DNA from: Oasisia sp. SBJ-2009 | Lineage: Eukaryota; Annelida; Polychaeta; Sabellida; Siboglinidae | NCBI GenBank assembly: GCA_964017155.1 | Contig: OZ024857.1 | Coordinates: 32,283,542 to 32,347,541, forward strand | Length of the DNA: 64,000 nucleotides | Direction of reading: 5' to 3' | Shown: piece after piece, positions 1 through 9,136 of the stretch | Layout of the letters: every line of letters begins with the position of its first letter | How positions within the stretch are numbered: position 1 is the stretch's first letter | The notes under the pieces: generated by a model | The model's database searches: none | What the model saw: only the letters and a program-made list of their open reading frames with translations | What the model was told of the DNA's origin: nothing | Program-made: the position numbers and the translations under genes

Positions 1-2897
1 GGTGAAGTGGGGAGGTTGGGTGGGGTGGGGAGGTTGGGTGGAGGGCGGAGGTTGGGTGGAGTGGGGAGGTTGGGTGAAGTGAGGAGGTTGGGTGGATTTG
101 GGAGGATGGGTGGAGTTGGGAGGTTGGGTGAAGTGTGGAAGTTGGGTTGAGTGCGAACTTTGGGTGGAGTGCGGAGGTTGGGTGGAGAGTGGAGGTTGGA
201 TGGAGTGGGGAGGTTGGGTGGAGTGGGGAGGTTGGGTGCTCTGGGGAGGTTGGGTGAAGTGGGGAGGTTGGGTGGCGTGCGGAGGTTGGTTGAAATGCGG
301 AGGTTTGGTGAAGTAGGGAGGTTGGGTGAAGTAGGGAGGTTGGGTGAAGTGGGGAGGTTGGGTGGAGTGGGGAGGTTGGGTGGAGTGGGGTGTTTAGGTG
401 GAGTGGGGAGGTTGGGTGATATGGGGAGGTTGTGTGAAGTGGGGAGGTTGGGTGGAGTGGGGAGGCTGGGTGAAGTGGGGAGGTTGGGTGAAGTGGGCAG
501 GTTGGGTGGAGTGGGGAGGTTCGGTGGAGTGGGGAGGTTGGGTGGTCTGGGGAGGTTGGGTGAAGTGGGGAGGTTGGGTGGAGTGAGGAGGTTGGGTGGA
601 GTGGGGAGTTTGAGTGGAGTGGGGAGGTTGGGTGATTTGAGGAGGTTGGGTGGGGTGGGGAGGTTGGGTTGAGTGGTGAGGATGGGTTGAAGTGGGGAGG
701 TTGGGTGGAGTGGTGTGGTTGGGTGGAGTGCGTAGGTTGGGCGGAGTGGGGAGGTTGGGTGGACTTGGGAGGTTGGATGGCGTGGGGAGGTTCGGTGGAG
801 TGGGGAGTGTGGGTGGAGTGGGGATGTTGGGTGGAGTGGGGAGGTTGGGTGAAGTGGGGAGGTTGGGTGGATTTGGGAGGATGGGTTGAAGTGGGGATGT
901 TGGGTGGAGTAGGGTGGTTGGGTGGAGTGCGTAGGTTGGGAGGAGTGGGGAGATTGGGTGGAGTGGGGAGGTTGGGTGATTTGGGGAGGTTGGGTGGAGT
1001 GGGGAGGTTGCATGGAGTGCGGAAGTTGGGTGGAGTGCGGAAGTTGGGTGGAGTGCGGAGGTTGGGTGAAGTGGGGAGGTTGGTTGGAGTGGGGAGGTTG
1101 GGTGGAGGGCGGAGGTTGGGTGGAGTGGGGAGGTTGGGTGAAGTGTGGAAGTTGGGTTGAGTGCGAACTTTGGGTGGAGTGCGGAGGTTGGGTGAAGTGG
1201 GGAGGTTGGGTGGAGAGGGGAGGTTGGATGGAGTGGGGAGGTTGGGTGGAGTGGGGAGGTTGGGTGCTCTGGGGAGGTTGGGTGGCGTGCGGAGGTTGGT
1301 TGGAATGCGGATTTGGTGAAGTAGGGAAGTTGGGTGAAGTAGGGAGGTTGGGTGAAGTGGGGAGGTTGGGTGGAGTGGGGAGGTTGGGTGGAGTGGGGAG
1401 TTTAGGTGGAGTGGGGAGGTTGGGTGATATGGGGAGGTTGTGTGAAGTGGGGTGGTTGGGTGGAGTGGGGAGGCTGGGTGAAGTGGGGAGGTTGGGTGAA
1501 GTGGGCAGGTTGGGTGTAGTGGGGAGGTTGGGTGGATTGGGGTGTTTAGGTGGAGTGGGGAGGTTGGGTGATATGGGGAGGTTGTGTGAAGTGGGGAGGT
1601 TGGGTGGAGTGGGGAGGCTGGGTGAAGTGGGGAGGTTGGGTGAAGTGGGCAGGTTGGGTGGAGTGGGGAGGTTCGGTGGAGTGGGGAGGTTGGGTGGTTT
1701 GGGGAGGTTGGGTGAAGTGGGGAGGTTGGGTGGAGTGAGGAGGTTGGGTGGAGTGGGGAGTTTGAGTGGAGTGGGGAGGTTGGGTGATTTGAGGAGGTTG
1801 GGTGGGGTGGGGAGGTTGGGTTGAGTGGTGAGGATGGGTTGAAGTGGGGAGGTTGGGTGGAGTGGTGTGGTTGGGTGGAGTGCGTAGGTTGGGCGGAGTG
1901 GGGAGGTTGGGTGGAGTTGGGAGGTTGGATGGCGTGGGGAGGTTCGGTGGTGGGGGGAGTGTGGGTGGAGTGGGGAGGTTGGGTGGAGTGGGGAGGTTGG
2001 GTGAAGTGGGGAGGTTGGGTGGATTTGGGAGGATGGGTTGAAGTGGGGATGTTGGGTGGAGTAGGGTGGTTGGGTGGAGTGCGTAGGTTGGGAGGAGTGG
2101 GGAGATTGGGTGGAGTGGGGAGGTTGGGTGATATGGGGAGGTTGGGTGAAGTGGGGGGGTTGGGTGGAGTGGGGAGGCTGGGTGAAGTGGGGAGGTTGGG
2201 TGAAGTGGGCAGGTTGGGTGGAGTGGGGTGGTTCGGTGGAATGGGGAGGTTGGGTGGTCTGGGGAGGTTGGGTGAAGTGGGGAGGTTGGGTGGAGTGGGG
2301 AGTTTGAGTGGAGTGGGGAGGTTGGGTGATTTGGGGAGGTTGGGTGGGGTGGGGAGGTTGGGTTGAGTGGTGAGGATGGGTTGAAGTGGGGAGGTTTGGT
2401 GGAGTGGTGTGGTTGGGTGGAGTGCGTAGGTTGGGCGGAGTGGGGAAGTTGGTTCGAGTGCGGAGGTTGGGTGGCGCGCGTAGGTTGGTTGGAATGCGGA
2501 GGTTTGGTGAAGTGGGGAGGTTGGGTGGAGTTGTGAGGTTGGGTAAAGTGTGGAGGTTGGGTTGAGTGCGAACTTTGGGTGGAGTGCGGAGGTTGGGTGA
2601 AGTGTAGAAGTTGGGTGGAGAGGGGAGGTAGGATGGAGTGGGGAGGTTGGGTGGAGTGGGGAGGTTGGGTGCTCTGGGGAGGTTGGGTGGCGTGCGGAGG
2701 TTGGTTGGAATGCGGATTTGGTGAAGTAGGGAGGTTGGGTGAAGTAGGGAGGTTGGGTGAAGTGGGGAGGTTGGGTGGAGTGGGGAGGTTGGGTGGAGTG
2801 GGGAGTTTAGGTGGAGTGGGGAGATTGGGTGATATGGGGAGGTTGTGTGAAGTGGGGTGGTTGGGTGGAGTGGGGAGGCTGGGTGAAGTGGGGAGGT
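1..2897 (+). repeat. Family A block, copy 1 of a pair repeated about 9.1 kb downstream
   Basis: This block matches 9,137-11,945 monomer for monomer. The offset is 9,136 bp up to about 1,290 and 9,048 bp afterwards, because the downstream copy lacks five monomers, one of them a 16-mer. It carries family A markers: GCGAACTTT near 145 and 1,165, GTGCTCT monomers near 235 and 1,266, GATATGGGG monomers, and GCGCGC at 2,474-2,479. The window starts inside the block, so its true left end is unknown. Homology stops near 2,897, where the downstream copy continues with different monomers. Confidence 0.85.
680..698 (+). repeat. 19-bp phase-shifting monomer (first example)
   Basis: This monomer reads GGATGGGTTGAAGTGGGGA, one base longer than the 18-bp unit because of an extra T in GGGTTGAAG. 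Each occurrence moves the repeat register by +1. It usually follows a GGTTGGGTTGAGTGGTGA monomer (here 662-679) or a GGTGGATTTGGGA monomer. It recurs dozens of times across the window, roughly twice per 0.8-1.3-kb unit in family A. That explains why the unit lengths 776 and 1,316 equal a multiple of 18 plus 2. Confidence 0.85.
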
Positions 2898-3797
2898 TAG
2901 GTGGAGTGGGGAGGTTGGGTGGAGGGCGGAGGTTGGGTGGAGTGGGGAGGATGGGTTGAAGTGGGAAGGTTGGGTGGAGAGGGGAGGTTGGATGGAGTGG
3001 GAGGTTGGGTGGAGTGGGGAGGTTGGGTGCTCTGGGGAGGTTGGGTGAAGTGGGGAGGTTGGGTGGCGTGCGGAGGTTGGTTGGAATGCGGAGGTTTGGT
3101 GAAGTAGGGAGGTTGGGTGAAGTAGGGAGGTTGGGTGAAGTGGGGAGGTTGGGTGGAGTGGGGAGGTTGGGTGGAGTGGGGAGTTTAGGTGGAGTGGGGA
3201 GGTTGGGTGATATGGGGAGGTTGTGGGAAGTGGGGAGGTTTGGTGGAGTGGGGAGGCTGGGTGAAGTGGGGAGGTTGGGTGAAGTGGGCAGGTTGGGTGG
3301 AGTGGGGAGGTTCGGTGGAGTGGGGAGGTTGGGTGGTCTGGGGAGGTTGGGTGAAGTGGGGAGGTTGGGTGGAGTGAGGAGGTTGGGTGGAGTGGGGAGT
3401 TTGAGTAGAGTGGGGAGGTTGGGTGATTTGAGGAGGTTGGGTGGGGTGGGGAGGTTGGGGCGAGTGGGGAGGTTGTATGAAGTGGGGAAGTTGTGGGGGG
3501 TGCGGAGGTTGGGTGGAGTGCGGAGGTTTCATGGAGTGCGGAAGTTGGGTGGAGTGCGGAAGTTGGGTGGAGTGCGGAGGTTGGGTGAAGTGGGGAGGTT
3601 GGGTGGAGTGGGGAGGTTGGGTGAAGTGGGGAGGTTGGGCGGATTTGGGAGGATGGGTTGAATTGGGGATGTTGGTTGGAGTAGGGTGGTTGGGTGGAGT
3701 GCTTAGGTTGGGAGGAGTGGGGAGGTTGGGTGGAGTTGGGAGGTTGGATGGAGTGGTGAGGTTCGGTGGAGTGGGGGGTTGGGTGGAGTGCTGAATT
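2898..3797 (+). repeat. Family A mosaic segment
   Basis: No gene is present. The left part (about 2,970-3,440) has the GTGCTCT, GCGTGCGG, GATATGGGG and GTCTGG monomer order seen near 14,170-14,580 and 16,250-16,680. The right part (about 3,441-3,796) matches 24,905-25,294, 31,158-31,547 and 37,177-37,566, but is two monomers shorter. It ends with the 17-bp GTGGGGGG monomer and a GTGCTGAA monomer. It looks like a patchwork joined by recombination and borders the B-like island. Confidence 0.7.
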
Positions 3798-5038
3798 TGG
3801 GTGGAGTGGGGAGTTTGAGTGGAGTGGGGAGGTTGGGTGATTTGGGGAGGTTGGGTGGAGTGGGGAGGTTGGATGCTCTGGGGAGGTTGGGTGAAATGGG
3901 GAAGTTGGGGGAGTGAGGAGGTTGGGTGATGTGGGGAGGTTGGGTGAAGTGGGGAGTTTGCGTGAAGTGGGGAGGTTGGGTTGAGTGGGGAGGTTGTATG
4001 AAGTGGGGAAGTTGTGTGGAGTGCGGAAGTTGGGTGGAGTGCGGAGGTTGGGTGAAGTGGGGAGGTTGGGTGGAGTGGGGAGGTTGGGTGGAGGGCGGAG
4101 GTTGGGTGGAGTGGAGAGGATGGGTTGAAGTGGGATGGTTGGGTGGAGTGGTGTGGTTGGGGGGAGAGCGTAGGTTGGGAGGAGTGGGGAGGTTGGGAGG
4201 AGTTGGGAGGTTGGATGGCGTGGGAAGTTCGGAGGAGTGGGGAGGTTGGGTGGAGTGAGGAGGTTGGGTGAAGTTGGGAGGTTGGGTGAAGTGGGGAGGT
4301 TGTGTGGAGAGGGGAGGTTGGGTGAAGAGGGGAGGTTGGGTGGAGTGAGGAGGTTGCGTGGAGTGGGGAGGTTGGGTGATGTGGGGAGGTTGGGTGAAGT
4401 GGGGAGGTTGTGTGAATTGGGGAGGTTGGGTTGAGTGGGGAGGTTGTATGAAGTGGGGAAGTTGTGTGGAGTGCGGAGGTTGGGTGAAGTGCGGAGGTTG
4501 CATGGAGTGCGGAAGTTGGGTGGAGTGCGGAAGTTGGGTGGAGGGCGGAGGTTGGGTGGAGTGGGGAGGATGGGTTGAAGTGGGAAGGTTGGGTGGAGTG
4601 GTGTGGTTGGGGGGAGTGCTTAGGTTGGGAGGAGTGGGGAGGTTGGGAGGAGTTGGGAGGTTGGATGGCGTGGGAAGTTCGGTGGAGTAGGGAGGTTGGG
4701 TGGAGTGAGGAGGTTGGGTGAAGTTGGGAGGTTGGGTGAAGTAGGGAGGTTGTGTGGAGAGGGGAGTTTGGGCTGGGTGGGGCGTTTGGGTGGAGTGGGG
4801 AGGTTGGGTGGATTTGGGAGGATGGGTTGAAGTGGGGATGTGGGTGGGGTGGGGTGGTTGGGTGGAGTGCGTAGGTTGGGAGGAGTGGGGAGATTGGGTG
4901 GAGTTGGGAGGTTGGGTGGAGTGCTGAAGTTGGGTGGTGTTCGGAGTTTGGGTGGAGTGGGGAGGTTCGGTGGAGTGGGGAGGTTCGGTGCTCTGTGGAG
5001 GTAGGGCTAAGTGGGGAGGTTGGGTGGAGTGATGAGGT
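3798..5038 (+). repeat. B-like island, tandem unit 1 (1,241 bp)
   Basis: This is the first half of a head-to-tail pair with 5,039-6,368. It has features typical of family B and absent from the rest of family A: GTGATGTGGGG monomers and GGTTGCGTGG. It lacks GATATGGGG. It also contains unusual pieces such as GGGCTGGGTGGGGCG near 4,767 and GGTAGGGCTAAG near 5,001. The second unit is about 90 bp longer, through a three-monomer insertion near 5,790 and about two extra monomers near 6,215. Confidence 0.8.
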
Positions 5039-6368
5039 TGGGTGGAGTGGGGAGTTTGAGTGGAGTGGGGAGGTTGTGTGATTTGGGGAGGTTGGGTGGA
5101 GTGGGGAGGTTGGATGCTCTGGGGAGGTTGGGTGAAGTGGGGAAGTTGGGGGAGTGAGGAGGTTGGGTGATGTGGGGAGGTTGGGTGAAGTGGGGAGTTT
5201 GCGTGAAGTGGGGAGGTTGGGTTGAGTGGGGAGGTTGTATGAAGTGGGGAAGTTGTGTGGAGTGCGGAAGTTGGGTGGAGTGCGGAGGTTGGGTGAAGTG
5301 GGGAGGTTGGGTGGAGTGGGGAGGTTGGGTGGAGGGCGGAGGTTGGGTGGAGTGGGGAGGATGGGTTGAAGTGGGATGGTTGGGTGGAGTGGTGTGGTTG
5401 GGGGGAGAGCGTAGGTTGGGAGGAGTGGGGAGGTTGGGAGGAGTTGGGAGGTTGGATGGCGTGGGAAGTTCGGAGGAGTGGGGAGGTTGGGTGGAGTGAG
5501 GAGGTTGGGTGAAGTTGGGAGGTTGGGTGAAGTGGGGAGGTTGTGTGGAGAGGGGAGGTTGGGTGAAGAGGGGAGGTTAGGTGGAGTGAGGAGGTTGCGT
5601 GGAGTGGGGAGGTTGGGTGATGTGGGGAGGTTGGGTGAAGTGGGGAGGTTTTGTGAATTGGGGAGGTTGGGTTGAGTGGGGAGGTTGTATGAAGTGGGGA
5701 AGTTGTGTGGAGTGCGGAGGTTGGGTGAAGTGCGGAGGTTGCATGGAGTGCGGAAGTTGGGTGGAGTGCGGAAGTTGGGTGGAGTGCGGAGGTTGGGTGA
5801 AGTGGGGAGGTTAGGTGGAGTGGGGAGGTTGGGTGGAGGGCGGAGGTTGGGTGGAGTGGGGAGGATGGGTTGAAGTGGGAAGTTTGGGTGGAGTGGTGTG
5901 GTTGGGGGGAGTGCGTAGGTTGGGAGGAGTGGGGAGGTTGGGAGGAGTTGGGAGGTTGGATGGCGTGGGAAGTTCGGTGGAGTAGGGAGGTTGGGTGGAG
6001 TGAGGAGGTTGGGTGAAGTTGGGAGGTTGGGTGAAGTAGGGAGGTTGTGTGGAGAGGGGAGTTTGGGCTGGGTGGGGCGGTTGGGTGGAGTGGGGAGGTT
6101 GGGTGGATTTGGGAGGATGGGTTGAAGTGGGGATGTGGGTGGGGTGGGGTGGTTGGGTGGAGTGCGTAGGTTGGGAGGAGTGGGGAGATTGGGTGGAGTT
6201 GGGAGGTTGGATGGAGTGGGGATGTGGGTGGAGTAGGGTGGTTGGGTGGAGTGCTGAAGTTGGGTGGTGTTCGGAGTTTGGGTGGAGTGGGGAGGTTCGG
6301 TGGAGTGGGGAGGTTCGGTGCTCTGTGGAGGTAGGGCTAAGTGGGGAGGTTGGGTGGAGTGATGAGGT
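5039..6368 (+). repeat. B-like island, tandem unit 2 (~1,330 bp)
   Basis: This is the second copy of the unit above. The offset is 1,241 bp at its start, 1,295 bp after the three-monomer insertion near 5,790, and 1,330 bp at its end. A few single-base differences distinguish the copies, such as GGCGG against GGCGT near 6,065. The final part (from about 6,029) is duplicated again at 7,934. Confidence 0.8.
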
Positions 6369-6815
6369 TGGGTGGAGTGGGGAGTTTGAGTGGAGTGGGG
6401 AGGTTGGGTGATTTGGGGAGGTTGGGTGAAGTGGGGAGGTTGGGTGGAGTGAGGAGGTTGCGTGGAGTGGGGAGTTTGAGTGGAGTGGGGAGGTTGGGTG
6501 ATTTTGGGAGGTTGGGTGAAGTGGGGAGGTTGGGTGATGTGGGGAGGTTGGGTGAAGTGGGGAGGTTGGGTGAAGTGGAGAGGTTGGGTTGAGTGGGGAG
6601 GTTGTATGAAGTGGGGAAGTTGTGTGGAGTGCGGAGGTTGGGTGGAGTGCGGAGGTTGCATGGAGTGCGGAAGTTGGGTGGAGTGCGGAAGTTGGGTGAA
6701 GTGGGGAGGTTGGGTGAAGTAGGGAGGTTGGGTGATGTGGGGAGGTTGGGTGGGGAGGTTGGGTGAAGTGGGGAGGTTGGGTGGAGTGAGGAGGTTGGGT
6801 GGAGTGGGGAGTTTG
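6029..6815 (+). repeat. 787-bp segment, copy 1 (pair with 7,934-8,720)
   Basis: The segment matches 7,934-8,720 at a constant offset of 1,905 bp with no difference I could see, including a rare 13-bp monomer at 6,744-6,756 (8,649-8,661 in the other copy). The shared 5-bp deletion shows that the two segments descend from one another. It overlaps the end of the B-like tandem pair and extends to the boundary with family A sequence near 6,822. Confidence 0.85.
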
Positions 6816-6821
6816 GGTGAT

Positions 6822-7241
6822 TTTGGGAGGATGGGTTGAAGTGGGGATGTTGGGTGGAGTAGGGTGGTTGGGTGGAATGCGTAGGTTGGGAGGAGTGGGG
6901 AGATTGGGTGGAGTGGGGAGGTTGGGTGATTTGGGGAGGTTGGGTGGAGTGGGGAGGTTGCATGGAGTGCGGAAGTTGGGTGGAGTGCGGAAGTTGGGTG
7001 GAGTGCGGAGGTTGGGTGAAGTGGGGAGGTTGGGTGGGGTGGGGAGGTTGGGTGGAGGGCGGAGGTTGGGTGGAGTGGGGAGGTTGGGTGAAGTGAGGAG
7101 GTTGGGTGGATTTGGGAGGATGGGTGGAGTTGGGAGGTTGGGTGAAGTGTGGAAGTTGGGTTGAGTGCGAACTTTGGGTGGAGTGCGGAGGTTGGGTGGA
7201 GAGTGGAGGTTGGATGGAGTGGGGAGGTTGGGTGGAGTGGG
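6822..7241 (+). repeat. Family A segment shared with 8,944-9,363
   Basis: This segment matches 8,944-9,363 at an offset of 2,122 bp, and also resembles about 13,722-14,160. It has the GATTTGGGA plus 19-mer junction, the GCATGG/GTGCGGAAG monomers and the GCGAACTTT junction near 7,169. The match ends where this copy continues with GAAGTGGGG monomers while the other continues with GTGCTCT. Confidence 0.75.
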
Positions 7242-7933
7242 GAGGTTGGGTGAAGTGGGGAGGTTGGGTGGATTTGGGAGGATGGGTTGAAGTGGGGATG
7301 TTGGGTGGAGTAGGGTGGTTGGGTGGAGTGCGTAGGTTGGGAGGAGTGGGGAGATTGGGTGGAGTGGGGAGGTTGGGTGATATGGGGAGGTTGGGTGAAG
7401 TGGGGGGGTTGGGTGGAGTGGGGAGGCTGGGTGAAGTGGGGAGGTTGGGTGAAGTGGGCAGGTTGGGTGGAGTGGGGTGGTTCGGTGGAATGGGGAGGTT
7501 GGGTGGTCTGGGGAGGTTGGGTGAAGTGGGGAGGTTGGGTGGAGTGGGGAGTTTGAGTGGAGTGGGGAGGTTGGGTGATTTGGGGAGGTTGGGTGGGGTG
7601 GGGAGGTTGGGTTGAGTGGTGAGGATGGGTTGAAGTGGGGAGGTTTGGTGGAGTGGTGTGGTTGGGTGGAGTGCGTAGGTTGGGCGGAGTGGGGAAGTTG
7701 GTTCGAGTGCGGAGGTTGGGTGGCGCGCGTAGGTTGGTTGGAATGCGGAGGTTTGGTGAAGTGGGGAGGTTGGGTGGAGTTGTGAGGTTGGGTAAAGTGT
7801 GGAGGTTGGGTTGAGTGCGAACTTTGGGTGGAGTGCGGAGGTTGGGTGAAGTGTAGAGGTTGGGTGGAGAGGGGAGGTAGGATGGAGTGGGGAGGTTGGG
7901 TGGAGTGGGGAGGTTGGGTGCTCTGGGGAGGTT
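7233..7933 (+). repeat. Family A segment shared with 1,984-2,686 and 11,032-11,734
   Basis: The segment is colinear with 1,984-2,686 at an offset of 5,249 bp and with 11,032-11,734. It includes GCGCGC at 7,723-7,728 and the GTGCTCT monomer near 7,917. It ends abruptly next to the B-like segment starting at 7,934, so this point is a recombination junction between blocks of different origin. Confidence 0.8.
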
Positions 7934-8720
7934 GGGTGAAGTAGGGAGGTTGTGTGGAGAGGGGAGTTTGGGCTGGGTGGGGCGGTTGGGTGGAGTGGGG
8001 AGGTTGGGTGGATTTGGGAGGATGGGTTGAAGTGGGGATGTGGGTGGGGTGGGGTGGTTGGGTGGAGTGCGTAGGTTGGGAGGAGTGGGGAGATTGGGTG
8101 GAGTTGGGAGGTTGGATGGAGTGGGGATGTGGGTGGAGTAGGGTGGTTGGGTGGAGTGCTGAAGTTGGGTGGTGTTCGGAGTTTGGGTGGAGTGGGGAGG
8201 TTCGGTGGAGTGGGGAGGTTCGGTGCTCTGTGGAGGTAGGGCTAAGTGGGGAGGTTGGGTGGAGTGATGAGGTTGGGTGGAGTGGGGAGTTTGAGTGGAG
8301 TGGGGAGGTTGGGTGATTTGGGGAGGTTGGGTGAAGTGGGGAGGTTGGGTGGAGTGAGGAGGTTGCGTGGAGTGGGGAGTTTGAGTGGAGTGGGGAGGTT
8401 GGGTGATTTTGGGAGGTTGGGTGAAGTGGGGAGGTTGGGTGATGTGGGGAGGTTGGGTGAAGTGGGGAGGTTGGGTGAAGTGGAGAGGTTGGGTTGAGTG
8501 GGGAGGTTGTATGAAGTGGGGAAGTTGTGTGGAGTGCGGAGGTTGGGTGGAGTGCGGAGGTTGCATGGAGTGCGGAAGTTGGGTGGAGTGCGGAAGTTGG
8601 GTGAAGTGGGGAGGTTGGGTGAAGTAGGGAGGTTGGGTGATGTGGGGAGGTTGGGTGGGGAGGTTGGGTGAAGTGGGGAGGTTGGGTGGAGTGAGGAGGT
8701 TGGGTGGAGTGGGGAGTTTG
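7934..8720 (+). repeat. 787-bp B-like segment, copy 2
   Basis: This is the copy of 6,029-6,815 at +1,905 bp. It carries the GGGCTGGG, GGTAGGGCTAAG, GGTTGCGTGG and GTGATGTGGGG monomers and the 13-bp monomer at 8,649-8,661. It is flanked on both sides by family A sequence, so it is a detached piece of the B-like island. Confidence 0.85.
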
Positions 8721-9136
8721 AGTGGAGTGGGGAGGTTGGGTGATTTGGGGAGGTTGGGTGGGGTGGGGAGGTTGGGTTGAGTGGTGAGGATGGGTTGAAG
8801 TGGGGAGGTTTGGTGGAGTGGTGTGGTTGGGTGGAGTGCGTAGGTTGGGCGGAGTGGGGAGGTTGGGTGGAGTTGGGAGGTTGGATGGCGTGGGGAGGTT
8901 CGGTGGAGTGGGGAGTGTGGGTGGAATGGGGAGGTTGGGTGGATTTGGGAGGATGGGTTGAAGTGGGGATGTTGGGTGGAGTAGGGTGGTTGGGTGGAAT
9001 GCGTAGGTTGGGAGGAGTGGGGAGATTGGGTGGAGTGGGGAGGTTGGGTGATTTGGGGAGGTTGGGTGGAGTGGGGAGGTTGCATGGAGTGCGGAAGTTG
9101 GGTGGAGTGCGGAAGTTGGGTGGAGTGCGGAGGTTG
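8721..9136 (+). repeat. Family A linking segment
   Basis: This stretch holds only monomers: a GGTTGAGTGGTGA plus 19-mer pair near 8,775-8,811, GCGTAGG and TTCGG variants, GTGTGGG, and from about 8,944 the segment shared with 6,822-7,241. It leads without interruption into the long duplicate block that starts at 9,137. Confidence 0.75.

Noticed and set aside
922..1824. + strand frames encoding GGWVEW- or GGVGRL-type repeats as glycine-rich proteins
   Set aside because: The consensus has no stop in any + frame; frames are closed only by chance TGA in GGGTGAAG or GGGTTGAG variants. Most begin at GTG or TTG rather than ATG. Nothing distinguishes them from neighbouring phases.
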